NCBI RefSeq assembly: GCF_015207705.1
Contig: NZ_JADEWI010000001.1
Coordinates: forward strand, 62,001-126,000
DNA: 64,000 nt
Source: Nostoc sp. LEGE 06077
GTDB taxonomy: Bacteria; Cyanobacteriota; Cyanobacteriia; Cyanobacteriales; Nostocaceae
Reading direction: 5' to 3'
Shown here: positions 17,801 through 25,758 of the stretch, piece by piece
How the letters are laid out: every line of letters begins with the position of its first letter
How positions within the stretch are numbered: the stretch's first letter is position 1
Notes under the pieces: model-generated
What the model was told of the DNA's origin: nothing
What the model saw: only the letters and a program-made list of their open reading frames with translations
The model's database searches: none
Position numbers and translations under genes: made by a program

Positions 17801-18379
17801 AAGCTTTGGCTTGGTAGAACCTTTTTAAATGAAGCTTTCACGTTTAATAATCTCAGAGGACAACGACGACAAAAAGCCTTTGGAATTGTTCACCTAGCCA
17901 CCCACGGGGAATTCAAATCAGGAGCTGTTGGTAACTCTTACATTCAATTGTGGGATAGTCAACTTCGGATGAATCAGCTGCGCCAACTCGGCTGGAATAA
18001 CCCACCGGTAGAACTAGTGGTACTGAGTGCTTGTCGTACAGCCTTGGGTGACGAAGACGCAGAATTTGGTTTTGCTGGCTTTGCAGTACAATCTGGTGCT
18101 AAGTCTGCATTGGCGAGTTTATGGTCTGTCTCCGATGAAGGGACTTTTGGTTTGATGACCCAATTTTACGAAAAGTTAAAACAAGCCCCTATCAAAGCTG
18201 AAGCTCTCCGACGCGCGCAAGTAGCAATGCTTAAAGGTGAAGTGCGGTTAGAGATGGGTAAACTCAGAACTGCTCGTGGTGATCTACCTTTACCAGAAGT
18301 TTTAGTAGAACTTGGTGATAAAAAGTTGACTCATCCTTTTTTCTGGTCTGCTTTTACTATGATTGGTAATCCTTGGTAA
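14846..18379 (+). CDS. TPS/hemagglutinin - CHAT protease, tandem paralogue without GT2
   Basis: The 1177-residue product has an N-terminal signal sequence (FLIPITAQAQ, cleavage near residue 52), a TPS/hemagglutinin N-domain, a beta-helix with NITTNNINTS repeats and a proline/asparagine linker. The C-terminal CHAT peptidase has H1020 (ATHGEF) and C1063 (LSACRTALG). The family exports through an FhaC-type pore, none of which is in this window. The only available initiator in frame is a TTG at 14846, directly behind a run of nine T. An ATG at 14829 is in another frame and would join this frame if the run had ten T. The first about 740 bases of the mature region are nearly identical to the upstream paralogue, while the CHAT parts are clearly diverged. 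Confidence 0.85.
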   Translation: MNIKFQKITVNFPRIFPQKPPAFQLFLFKVHRSKSTSIILGLFLIPITAQAQNITPANDSTGTIVNPQGNNINISGGSLSSDKANLFHSFSKFGLDANQTANFLSQPSIQNILGRVTGGEASIINGLIRVSGGNSNLYLINPAGIIFGANSSLNVPASFTATTATRLGFGNNNWLNAVGTNDYSQLIGTPNSFAFDSSVASAIFNQGNLAVTSGNNLSLFGGTIVSTGSLSAPGGNVTIATVPGSSLLKLSMAGNPLSLEIQPLNATNNNLPSNSLPALLTGGGVGNASGLVVNNGEVRLTGSGLKVENGDIVSTVNIVTRSAVTINAAGNITTQDIITADKFTGLAGAVSLTAGGNITTNNINTSAFSRFGTATAGAVTLTAGGSITTNNIDTSAALTFGTATSGGVTLTSDSNITVESINTTAMSFNSQNIRLVGISSQEKDMQYNIPLFAQGGDVNISANGTVRVVGEIFDRGQPTGNSIFTSAFNQPGAVKIQHNGGANNVPFIVGDARLNGTAAAINVSQFRPVGFDPIRSILFLDSTNSQISPTSAVHTFPVKPLGGTADGTPSRISIISVNTPPTFSGNSNLLNIRPNQSVTFRFDSLNINTNDLNNDHRNIIFDGTSSGSLNFQDGTPVTQGTILNANTVLVYTPPQGSLGKIPAFTVRVSDGVSESVPQQVNINITLPPIPPIPPIITNNLTNLDQNNNPTLETNNFFNPEINNLLTVDLNSFVNLEEDKITASIPISEKDKSLLEADADEDIDKAISKIDARFTNEFVRYLGTDRPVMKTIQETRDTLVNIEATTGVKPALIYISFIPKTLNGDVLTEQNLAPQDEDILELIMVTGKGVPIRKVMNVTRSQVLATSKVFTSYVTNPGSAKNYIVPSKQLYNWLIAPLNDKLQARQVNNLVFITDAGLRSMPTAALYDGQKYLIENYSVSLMPSFSLTDTKYVDIKKAEVLGMGASQFMNLDPLPSVPSELTTITRKLWLGRTFLNEAFTFNNLRGQRRQKAFGIVHLATHGEFKSGAVGNSYIQLWDSQLRMNQLRQLGWNNPPVELVVLSACRTALGDEDAEFGFAGFAVQSGAKSALASLWSVSDEGTFGLMTQFYEKLKQAPIKAEALRRAQVAMLKGEVRLEMGKLRTARGDLPLPEVLVELGDKKLTHPFFWSAFTMIGNPW

Positions 18380-18438
18380 AGGAATAGGAAATGGATAAGA
18401 AGCAGAATTATTTTGGCTATTAGACATCTGGTGAAGAA

Positions 18439-18467
18439 GTAGAAACGTAGCAATGCTACGTCTCTAC
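18439..18467. terminator. Palindrome GTAGAAACGTAGC/GCTACGTCTCTAC
   Basis: GTAGAAACGTAGC at 18439 pairs with GCTACGTCTCTAC (one mismatch) across a short loop. It lies between the convergent CHAT gene and the MinD-like gene, a position fitting a bidirectional terminator. It is related to the palindrome at 14579. Confidence 0.45.
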
Positions 18468-18506
18468 AGAGGTTCTGGATACCACATATTTAAATTCGCT
18501 CGATGT

Positions 18507-19268
18507 CTATTGCATAATCATCTTGGCTACTTTATCCATAACATAACTCAAGGGGTGTTCTGGATGACGTAAGCAAAATAAATCGCTACTGGCTAGTTGC
18601 ATCAACTCTTCAGACAGTGGTAAAACACCCGCTACAGGTGCATTATATGTTTTTTCTACCTGTTGCTTGAGTGCATCAAAATCTAGGACTGGGAGTGCTT
18701 TATTAATTAACAACAACATTTTTGGTACTTCAAGTTTGCGGGCTACTTCTACTGTGACGGCTGTACCTTGAAAATCTTGGCGATCGGGTCGGAGAATCAG
18801 CACTAAAATATCAGAAATAGCAATTGAAAGTAAGGTTTCTTCATTGAGTCCTGGGTGGGTATCAATAAATAGGTAATCTAATTTTAAAGCAATTAGCAGT
18901 TTTTGAAAGCCTTCATTAAGTAAATTAAAATCAAATCCTTCTCGGAGAACTTTGGTAATATCTCTAGCTTTAATACTAGAAGGGATAAGATAAATACGTC
19001 CTTTGGCTCCTATTCCTTGACCCAAAATCGAGCTAACATCGTAGGCAGATTCTTCAATATTACAGCGTCCCCAAAGATAATCATTTAGAGAATATTTAAT
19101 TTTCTGCTCATCAAACCCAAACAAAACGTGAATCCCAGGAGATTGGATATCTGTATCAACAATCCCAACCCGATAACCATAACGTGCAACTATTCCGGCT
19201 AGGTTAGCGGTGGAATTTGATTTACCTGTACCGCCGCGAAATGAGTGGATAGATACAATTTTTGACAT
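18507..19268 (-). CDS. MinD/ParA-like deviant Walker A ATPase
   Basis: A 253-residue P-loop ATPase of the MinD/ParA/Mrp class. The deviant Walker A motif is SFRGGTGKSNS (residues 9-19), with R11 where the signature lysine usually stands. Walker A' is VGIVDTDIQSPG, and the switch II region is LDYLFIDTHPGLNEETLLS. Such proteins dimerise on ATP and position or regulate a partner on DNA or membrane. The C-terminus (YVMDKVAKMIMQ) could form a short amphipathic helix as in MinD membrane targeting, though this is only a visual impression. It is the last gene of a three-gene operon after the CHASE2 gene and a small winged-helix-like gene, and it converges on the TPS-CHAT gene. A role in placing or switching that envelope module is inferred. 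Confidence 0.8.
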   Translation of the reverse strand: MSKIVSIHSFRGGTGKSNSTANLAGIVARYGYRVGIVDTDIQSPGIHVLFGFDEQKIKYSLNDYLWGRCNIEESAYDVSSILGQGIGAKGRIYLIPSSIKARDITKVLREGFDFNLLNEGFQKLLIALKLDYLFIDTHPGLNEETLLSIAISDILVLILRPDRQDFQGTAVTVEVARKLEVPKMLLLINKALPVLDFDALKQQVEKTYNAPVAGVLPLSEELMQLASSDLFCLRHPEHPLSYVMDKVAKMIMQ

Positions 19269-19355
19269 GATAAAAGTGATTTTCTTTTAGCGAATCGCCC
19301 AAACCCAGAGAGCGCAGAGTAACATAACAAAGTGCTGAGAATAAATCTATATAGT

Positions 19356-19652
19356 TTAGAGTTTATCCCATATATTTTGATTCAGATTACTTTTCTTTTG
19401 AGTAACAAAGCGGGGTTGATAAAAAACTAATTGACTATCCTCTGATTCTTGAATAAACCCTTGGGTAATTAATATTTGTAGCTGCTGTTGTGCCAGTTCT
19501 TCTGTAATATTCAGATAACTTGATACTTCTGATAAACTAACTTTTTGCTGGCGAGTTATCCAATTAACTAGTTGTCGCTGTTCGTCAGGTAAATCTATGA
19601 TATCTAACTTACTATTTTGGGGTGATGATTCATCAGGTTCTTGGTAATTCAT
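19356..19652 (-). CDS. Small winged-helix-like protein in the CHASE2 operon
   Basis: A 98-residue protein with an acidic N-terminus and a helix-turn-helix-like core, EQRQLVNWITRQQKVSLSEV followed by SSYLNITEELAQQQLQILIT and GFIQESEDSQLVFYQPRF. The pattern (three helices then a two-stranded wing) fits a winged helix as in MarR- or DprA-type C-domains, but sequence alone is weak support. It starts 5 bases after the CHASE2 stop and is followed 87 bases later by the ATPase gene, so it is translated in the same operon. A role as DNA-binding or adaptor partner of the ATPase is inferred. I see no named family. Confidence 0.7.
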   Translation of the reverse strand: MNYQEPDESSPQNSKLDIIDLPDEQRQLVNWITRQQKVSLSEVSSYLNITEELAQQQLQILITQGFIQESEDSQLVFYQPRFVTQKKSNLNQNIWDKL

Positions 19653-19657
19653 AATGA

Positions 19658-21364
19658 TTATTTATTTTCCTTCAATTTTTTACTACGGCGTTGTAAATCT
19701 GCTAAGTATTCTAATTCGTCTGGGTCTTCAATTGTTGTTGGGGTTGTCTTTATGTCTAGGTTATTTGTTTGGTCTTGGGGAAGCAAAGTTTCCTGGGAGT
19801 GAGTTTTGTTTCGTCTGTCACGTACTTGCTGTAAGTAATCTATTTCTGTAGTTTCGAGATTTGTAGGTTGATTAATGATTGTGTCAGGTAAAAGAGGATT
19901 GACATCTAAGTTATTCACAACAGATGTAGTTATGATTGGTAAGTTTTCTTCATTATCTCTATCCCGCAAATCTTTAGCTTTTTGTTGTAATTCTAAAAAG
20001 TAATTACTTTCGGTGATGGCTGCAACTTCTTGATTTTTTTTGTCTTGATCAATGTCAATGTTGATTTTCAGAAAGCCTTTAACAGTTTTAACAATTGTGG
20101 CAGCATATCTGTCTATCAAGACCACAGCAACCGCACTGCCTAAAAGGCTTAGAACAGGTGGTACTAGAGGTATCCAACCAGCGCGGAGAAATATCATATA
20201 GTTGGCTCCTAATAATACAGCGATCGCCACTCCTCCACCCAAGATTAATAACCAAGGTTTCCGAATCCGCCACGCTAAAAATCCGCCGACTAATGACCAA
20301 GCAAATACCCACAAACCTTCTTCTAATTCGTTCCAATACCAAAATAAAGGTCGTTTATTCAAAACAGCGCTTAATATCTGGCTGGCATTTTGAGCATGAA
20401 CTACTACCCCTGGCATTTTTTGGCTATCTGCTGACCCTGCACTGTAAGGTGTGTAAAAGGTATCTTTGACAATCTGTGCCGTGTAGCCAATCATGACAAT
20501 TTTGTCTTTGATTAAGGCTGGGTCAACTTTATCTGCGAGGACATCGCTGAGTGATACTTGCTTAACAGCGTTTTTGGCAGAACGATAGTTCAGCAGTATT
20601 TGGTAATCTGCTGTATCGATTTTGTGATAACCACCAGATTTAGGCGTTAAGCGTTTGAGAACTGTAGAACCAAACTGTAATTCACCTGATTTTGTCAGTT
20701 GGGGTTCAATTTCCTGTGCGGCTAAGTAACGCACCACCATTTGAAAGCTGAGAGATGGGAGTTGATTTTCGGGGTCGGCGATATTGCAGATATGTTCGCT
20801 AGGTTTCGGCAATTTAGAGGCTTTGGGAATGGAAAGAATCATTCCTTGGCGGACTGTACCACCTGCATCGACAGGGAAGTCAGCGACTCCCACCCTATCT
20901 TCGGGAATTCCTGGTGCAGCGGCGATACCGGGAGAATCGGCTTTACTAACGACGCAGACAGCGGCAATATTTTCGTTTTCGGATAATGTTTGGATTAATT
21001 CTGTCCGGCCTGCAACTGCGCCTTGCTTCACATCCCGCAAAATATCTATCCCAATTACGCGCGGTTCGTGTTCTTCGAGTTTTGTTAATAACTGCGCCAT
21101 TGTGCCGTCTTCAAGAGGATATTCTTTGCGGGTTTGGATATCTGTATCATCGACACCGACGATTAAAAAGCGATTATCTACTCCTTCATCGGGACGCGAT
21201 CGCATTAACCAATCAAATGCAGCTAACTCCATTCCCTGCAAACTACCCAGTTCTCGCAATCCCAAAATTAATCCGGCGATCGCTACACTGGTGACAACGA
21301 CTGTCCCGCCAATGCTTAACACTGTTTGACGGAAGTTGCGGAGCTTGGCATCTGGACTGACCAT
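19658..21364 (-). CDS. CHASE2 domain membrane protein without output domain
   Basis: This 568-residue protein has an N-terminal membrane segment (about 14-38), then a periplasmic CHASE2 sensor (LAAFDWLMRSRPDEGVDNRF, FLIVGVDDTDIQ, VIGIDILRD, DKIVMIGYTAQIVKDTFYTP). Three closely spaced membrane helices follow (about 350-425). The cytoplasmic tail is charged and of low complexity, with no kinase, cyclase or phosphatase domain. CHASE2 normally sits ahead of such output modules, so signal transfer here must use another route, plausibly the two small cytoplasmic proteins encoded directly downstream in the operon. Two ELQQKAKDLRDRD-like segments in the tail (ELQQKAKDL and DLQRRSKKL) look like a repeated helical motif. 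It is divergent from the DUF928 gene. Confidence 0.88.
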   Translation of the reverse strand: MVSPDAKLRNFRQTVLSIGGTVVVTSVAIAGLILGLRELGSLQGMELAAFDWLMRSRPDEGVDNRFLIVGVDDTDIQTRKEYPLEDGTMAQLLTKLEEHEPRVIGIDILRDVKQGAVAGRTELIQTLSENENIAAVCVVSKADSPGIAAAPGIPEDRVGVADFPVDAGGTVRQGMILSIPKASKLPKPSEHICNIADPENQLPSLSFQMVVRYLAAQEIEPQLTKSGELQFGSTVLKRLTPKSGGYHKIDTADYQILLNYRSAKNAVKQVSLSDVLADKVDPALIKDKIVMIGYTAQIVKDTFYTPYSAGSADSQKMPGVVVHAQNASQILSAVLNKRPLFWYWNELEEGLWVFAWSLVGGFLAWRIRKPWLLILGGGVAIAVLLGANYMIFLRAGWIPLVPPVLSLLGSAVAVVLIDRYAATIVKTVKGFLKINIDIDQDKKNQEVAAITESNYFLELQQKAKDLRDRDNEENLPIITTSVVNNLDVNPLLPDTIINQPTNLETTEIDYLQQVRDRRNKTHSQETLLPQDQTNNLDIKTTPTTIEDPDELEYLADLQRRSKKLKENK

Positions 21365-21425
21365 TGGCGTTACCTCTTGATCGATTAGTTAAAGTGTAAA
21401 TTTTAAAAACTAGTCATCTTCCCTC

Positions 21426-21584
21426 AGAGGATGTCTGAAAACTTTTTGGTGTTGTATTTGAGACTTGTAGATCCCCCTAAATCCCCCTTAAAAAGGGGGA
21501 CTTTGATTCATTTTCCCCCTTTTTTAAGGGGGGCTAGGGGGGATCAAGCACAAGATTTAATACTTCACTTCTCAGACATCCTCT
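21426..21584. mobile_element. MITE-like element with 13-bp perfect terminal inverted repeats
   Basis: AGAGGATGTCTGA at 21426-21438 matches TCAGACATCCTCT at 21572-21584 exactly in inverted orientation. Inside, GATCCCCCTAAATCCCCCTT is mirrored by AAGGGGGGCTAGGGGGGATC, so the whole unit folds into one long hairpin. It has no coding capacity. A non-autonomous transposon is the likely origin. Confidence 0.6.
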
Positions 21585-21764
21585 AAGAAATTTGGATGTG
21601 ATAATTTCTTTGCTGTAAATAAATATTTAGCTAATGTGCGTCCAAATTACCTGTTTTTCTTCACTCTGTCATTCCTTATTTAATATTTCTATATGAAATT
21701 GATGTATAAAGTTCAGAGTATCAAGTTCTTTCACCAGTCAGGAATCTCGTTATCATCAAAAAAT

Positions 21765-21915
21765 TCAGGAGTCAGGAGCCAGAATTCTCCAATTGAATTC
21801 TGTGTGACTGCGAGCGGCTGATCCCACTAAATCGAAAATTTAGCGGTCGGCAATTAGTGGTGGGTCTGAATCCCTCACTCCCGTGTTCTGAATCCTGAAT
21901 TCTGACTGCTGAATT
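21765..21915. repeat. Composite palindromic repeat (GAATTC and CTAAAT hairpins)
   Basis: Contains several GAATTC-centred words, a small hairpin CTAAATCGAAAATTTAG (21827-21843), and GAATTCTGA-type motifs at both flanks. It resembles degenerate dispersed repeats of Nostoc genomes. No function is seen. Confidence 0.35.
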
Positions 21916-22059
21916 CTTCTTCAATTAGAAGTGCTATAGTGATTTCACTGAGGCTAGAACACAACAAAATTCATTAAATTCAAGTAGAAAAGATTCACAA
22001 ACTGAAACTTTAAATACTATGAAATAGTCATTAATAAAAACATCCATATTATCAAAAAT

Positions 22060-22878
22060 ATGCTCAAAAAAAACTTACTATTAATTACACTAGGCTTAAC
22101 TCTCATTCCAGATTTGTTCCTGGGTGCATTCCCCTCAATCGCCGCACCTATTAATAATGTTGCTCAATTCAGTATTCCGCGTTCCACACCCAGATTATTT
22201 CCTCGTCGCCGTTCCCTATTAAGATTTAAAGTTCCGGGAATTCGTGGTTCTCGCAATCTGGAAGCAGGCGCAGCACGGGGAAAATGCAGTCCACAAAATA
22301 TTAGTGGAGTTTTACCACCAAAACCACCTAAGAGTGCAGCTAATCAAATTCCCGTAGAATTAACAGTTAGCGATCGCCCAACATTTTTTGTCAATGTGCC
22401 GCAAACATCAGCCCAGCAAGCCGGATTTTTACTCAGGGATGAAGCCGGAGAAGAATTACTCGACAAAACTTTACCCTTAACAGCCAGCGCAGGAATTATG
22501 AGCTATGGCTTACCAAGGGATTTTGCCGGGTTAGAAGTCGGGAAGAAATATCAATGGCGCTTTTCTCTATTGTGCGATTCCACCAATGGCGATCGCAGTG
22601 GTGATCCTATTGCTAGTGGTTGGATCGAACGCGTCGAAGTACCCCCAACAGTGGCGAGTAAATTACAAACAGCAACACCTAAACAGCGCGTACTGATCTA
22701 TGCAGAAAATGGTTATTGGCATGACACATTAAAAGCTCTGGCTGATTTACGTGCTGCCCGTCCTAATGATTTAACGATAGTACGTGATTGGGATGATATT
22801 TTGCGATCGGTAGGATTAGATGCAATGTCTAAGCAGCCTTTAATTCCACTCAATACCACTACTGCTTCTAGTCAATAA
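22060..22878 (+). CDS. DUF928 domain secreted protein
   Basis: A 272-residue protein with a clear signal peptide (MLKKNLLLITLGLTLIPDLF, cleavage near residue 30), a basic linker (RLFPRRRSLLRF) and the DUF928 domain. Recognisable blocks are PVELTVSDRPTFFVNVPQTS, GIMSYGLPRDFAGLEVGKKY and WRFSLLCDSTNGDRSGDPIA. The family is common in cyanobacteria, of unknown function, and predicted to be beta-rich and periplasmic. In my recollection it often accompanies CHASE2 and CHAT genes, and here it diverges from the CHASE2 operon and lies 3.7 kb from the TPS-CHAT pair. Together these suggest a shared envelope role, which is inference. Confidence 0.82.
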   Translation: MLKKNLLLITLGLTLIPDLFLGAFPSIAAPINNVAQFSIPRSTPRLFPRRRSLLRFKVPGIRGSRNLEAGAARGKCSPQNISGVLPPKPPKSAANQIPVELTVSDRPTFFVNVPQTSAQQAGFLLRDEAGEELLDKTLPLTASAGIMSYGLPRDFAGLEVGKKYQWRFSLLCDSTNGDRSGDPIASGWIERVEVPPTVASKLQTATPKQRVLIYAENGYWHDTLKALADLRAARPNDLTIVRDWDDILRSVGLDAMSKQPLIPLNTTTASSQ

Positions 22879-23008
22879 CAAGCCTCTGCCTCACCTGAAG
22901 GGCAGTTAAAAAATCATCAAAACTGGGATGCACCCTGGGGAATTTGAAAAATAACTGGTACATAGTTTTGTACCAGTTAGACAAATGGCATGAACTTGGA
23001 GGATTTAA

Positions 23009-24637
23009 TTATTCAGATTCTGAAAATGTTTGTACTTTACCATCAGGACTGAAAACAACCCGAATTCTGACATTCTGACCCGATTTATTAGCAGAAACAA
23101 ACGGCTTACCAATAGCTGGTATTCCTGTATTATCAATAAATTCTCTGGCTGGCTTATTCAGCGGCAAAATCCGCATAATGGAACCATCCACATCCACAGT
23201 CAAGCTGTATTCTAATGTTTGTGACAATCCCGATGGCGGTTGCCAACGCTTCTGAAAGAAACTTCGAGCTTCTGCGATTTGGGTTGTGTCAAATATTGTG
23301 CTGTTGGTAGCTATATTGGGTGATGTGGCAGCTTGTGGCGCATCACCCAATCTATCAACAAAGGGATTATTATCAGCTGCTGAAGGTAGGAGAGAAGAAG
23401 TGATTTTTTCTCCTAGTTGTTGGTTTGTTTGTGAATACCCTGGAGGCAGATTATTACTGCGGGTTTCATTTGGGATGTTAGCCAGAGGCGGTGGAACTAT
23501 TGGGAGATTAGTAGAGGATAAATTATCCGTCCCAGAAGACAGACGAGGTGGGAGACTACGCCTTTGCGGTAAAGCAAGTTCACCCTTGGTAATTGGTGTT
23601 ACAGGGTTCAGATTGAGATTTGGATTCAGCGCAATTTGTTGACCAGGAATTGTTGTAGATGCAGTATTTGGGGCATTATTCTTGGAGCTAATTGCTGTCT
23701 GAGGTATGTTCAGAGCATTTTTACCAGATGTTGACGGTAAACCAAGGGAAGTTGGAGAGTTAGCCGAAATATTAGCACCAGACGACAAAACAGGTTGTGT
23801 CGGCAAACGGGAAGTTGGCAGAGGCAGAGTTGAGTCGATAGGTGGTAGCAATGGCAAATTATCTGACGGTGTTAGGCCAGGTAACGGTGTATTCAGGTTT
23901 GCTGATGACGGAGGTGCTAAAGCCACATCAGACTCTGTGGAAGTATTTTTGTTGGCTGTTGTTGGTTGATTTTGCCGATAACTATTGGCGTATTGTACAG
24001 TTAGAGGCAATAAACCGACACTTAAAACCAAAACTGCGGCGACAGGTGTCCAAGCAGGGAAGCGAATCACAGAACTGGTATTATTCAGAGCAGGTAACGC
24101 CATGACATCAGCTGAGTATTCATCCAAGGCTGAGGCTAAATCAAAAAGCTGCAACAGACTTAATTGAATGAATGGACTAGATGCTTGACTGGCGAGAGAA
24201 CCAAGATGCAGCTTATGAGTTAAAGAACTGCTTGGTTCTAAATATATTTTGGCTCTGGGTATATCTGATGTGAAAGATTTTAAAGTTTGGGTAGATAGGG
24301 AAGATTGGTGAACATCGCTCAACCCTGAATCATCAGATGTTGTGGTTGAGTCTTGGGGAGTAGCAAAACCAATTCCAAAGCTTTCTGGGGACTGTTGAAG
24401 AAATTCTTGCACATAACTGGTGACGGCATCACACAAAGCTTCGAGTTGGTCGCGATCGCCCCGAATTACAACCCTGCGTTCTTCTGGTAGTCGTGGATCG
24501 TCAAAGCGTAACTCAAAGCTGAGTTGCTTAATGACAGTTTTCCCCATCCAACGGGACAAAGGAGAGCTTTGCGCCAATACTTCTAGTGTGCAAGTGGGGG
24601 GTGTGTAGCGACGAATGACAGAATTTGATACAGGCAT
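23009..24637 (-). CDS. DUF4335 domain protein, membrane-anchored, proline/serine-rich
   Basis: I take the ATG at 24637 (MPVSNSVIRRYTPPTCTLEV) because the longer GTG start at 24712 would overlap the upstream gene by 50 bases. The 542-residue product has an N-terminal DUF4335 domain (QLSFELRFDDPRLPEERRVV, RGDRDQLEALCDAVTSYVQE), then one membrane helix (about residue 195-215, VAAVLVLSVGLLPLTVQYAN). A long N/P/S/T-rich low-complexity stretch and a C-terminal globular part (WQPPSGLSQTLEYSLTVD, VRIRVVFSPDGKVQTF) follow. The pair DUF3038-DUF4335 is conserved in cyanobacteria; function is unknown. The gap to the preceding gene is 25 bases, so the two form an operon. Confidence 0.82.
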   Translation of the reverse strand: MPVSNSVIRRYTPPTCTLEVLAQSSPLSRWMGKTVIKQLSFELRFDDPRLPEERRVVIRGDRDQLEALCDAVTSYVQEFLQQSPESFGIGFATPQDSTTTSDDSGLSDVHQSSLSTQTLKSFTSDIPRAKIYLEPSSSLTHKLHLGSLASQASSPFIQLSLLQLFDLASALDEYSADVMALPALNNTSSVIRFPAWTPVAAVLVLSVGLLPLTVQYANSYRQNQPTTANKNTSTESDVALAPPSSANLNTPLPGLTPSDNLPLLPPIDSTLPLPTSRLPTQPVLSSGANISANSPTSLGLPSTSGKNALNIPQTAISSKNNAPNTASTTIPGQQIALNPNLNLNPVTPITKGELALPQRRSLPPRLSSGTDNLSSTNLPIVPPPLANIPNETRSNNLPPGYSQTNQQLGEKITSSLLPSAADNNPFVDRLGDAPQAATSPNIATNSTIFDTTQIAEARSFFQKRWQPPSGLSQTLEYSLTVDVDGSIMRILPLNKPAREFIDNTGIPAIGKPFVSANKSGQNVRIRVVFSPDGKVQTFSESE

Positions 24638-24662
24638 GGGAGAAACTGGGAAGGAGATGTTT

Positions 24663-25265
24663 TCAATATTTGGCGGAGTCGATGAGTGCGAGCCAGAGAC
24701 GGCGGTGTCCACCAGGAGCGCTGTAGAACAACAAGTCTACAAGCAGCTTGAGTGCTAGGTGGGTCAATAATTCCGTTGAAATTTGGTCATCCTCTTCCAT
24801 CCGCTCTTGGTAAGTGTTGCAAAAAGCATCAATGTAATCTCCAAGTAAAGCAGCCTGATGAGGTTCCCGGTTGGTTTCCGCCATTTGCTCTAGTAACCCA
24901 ACAGCACGGCGAATGAGTTCTTGGTGCTGTTTGGCGAGATAGCAGATGATTAAAACAAGCGATCGCGCTTCTTCAACATCTAGCTTTTTTCGCCCTCCTT
25001 GACCTTTGCGTAGAGGATTAGACTGTCGTAGTCGCCATAAAGCTACGCGGTCTGGCACTCTTGACTCTAAATTTAGGTTAACTGCCGCTGAGAGCATTGC
25101 CTCAGAACCAATCCCAGTTAAGGTTTCTAGCGCCAACAGTACCAAGTCCAACTGAGTTTTGATATTATCCCATTGGACTGTGTTTGGGGTCGGAAGCTTG
25201 ATTAAATCCTCCCATTGGGAATTGGGTGTGGCTGGGTCGGCGGCCGAGTGCATAACTTTTAGCAT
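24663..25265 (-). CDS. DUF3038 domain protein
   Basis: A 200-residue soluble, mostly helical protein: WDNIKTQLDLVLLALETLTG, then ESRVPDRVALWRLRQSNPLR with a basic GQGGRKKLDVEEARSLVLII block, and a C-terminal region LALKLLVDLLFYSAPGGHRR. These match DUF3038, a cyanobacterial family of unknown function nearly always encoded next to DUF4335, as here. No signal peptide or membrane helix is present, whereas its partner has one, so it may work on the cytoplasmic face with the anchored DUF4335 protein; this is inference. It diverges from the TPR-CHAT gene at 25759. Confidence 0.8.
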   Translation of the reverse strand: MLKVMHSAADPATPNSQWEDLIKLPTPNTVQWDNIKTQLDLVLLALETLTGIGSEAMLSAAVNLNLESRVPDRVALWRLRQSNPLRKGQGGRKKLDVEEARSLVLIICYLAKQHQELIRRAVGLLEQMAETNREPHQAALLGDYIDAFCNTYQERMEEDDQISTELLTHLALKLLVDLLFYSAPGGHRRLWLALIDSAKY

Positions 25266-25758
25266 AGGTGATCGGGCTGGTAGGGGCTGGTGCTGTTACC
25301 TATTTTGAAACCAGACTCTCAAGGATGACAGTTGGTTTCCTATAATTAAATTTGACTAGAAGTTACTCCTAGCTGGTCGAATTTTGGTAAACAGCAGTTG
25401 TCACTGTCTTACTCTACAAGATGAAAATTTATTTTCCATACACTTAGCAGAGTAGAAAATGATCTACCTTAATAAAAATCTTCATAGCCTGAATAGATGC
25501 TTCAGTATGAAGTATAAATCAACATCAATAATTGATTTTTGGCAATTAATTATCTCATGAGCGATCGCCCCTAATCTTTTGACTTACCTAATATAAATAT
25601 GTAACTATTCTTCAATATTGCTGAAATAACTGTATTCTCTGACTGTTGGCTGTTTCCTTTCAATGATCTCTATCAGAAGTAAGATGATACAGGAACACAA
25701 ACTGTAAAATTACAGTTGTTCAGTTAAGAAATACTACTTCTCGTAGCTGGGAGCATTT
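25266..25758. other. 493-base divergent intergenic region, no gene
   Basis: An AT-rich promoter region between the DUF3038 operon and the TPR-CHAT gene. Apart from an 18-bp palindrome at 25700-25717 and one HIP1 site I see no structured element and no coding frame. Confidence 0.5.
25700..25717. promoter_or_regulatory. 18-bp palindrome upstream of TPR-CHAT, possible operator
   Basis: AACTGTAA-AA-TTACAGTT is a perfect 8-bp inverted repeat lying 42 bases before the ATG at 25759. Its place and symmetry fit an operator for a dimeric regulator; the regulator is unknown. Confidence 0.3.

Larger units (their letters stand above)
21365..22059. other. 695-base divergent intergenic region with repeats, no gene
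   Basis: The gap between the CHASE2 and DUF928 starts holds a 159-base inverted-repeat element at 21426-21584 and a patchwork of GAATTC-containing palindromes at about 21765-21915. I see no coding frame. The promoters of both genes should lie at its two ends. Confidence 0.5.

Noticed and set aside
20095-21329. Several plus-strand open frames of 80-180 codons opposite the CHASE2 gene
   Set aside because: Low-complexity translations with no domain; the minus-strand CHASE2 protein explains the sequence fully.
23286-24105. Plus-strand open frames opposite the DUF4335 gene
   Set aside because: They arise from the N/P/S/T-rich linker read backwards; no plausible protein.
24638-24712. Longer GTG start for the DUF4335 protein
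   Set aside because: It would overlap the DUF3038 gene by 50 bases, and its 25 extra residues do not look like family sequence.
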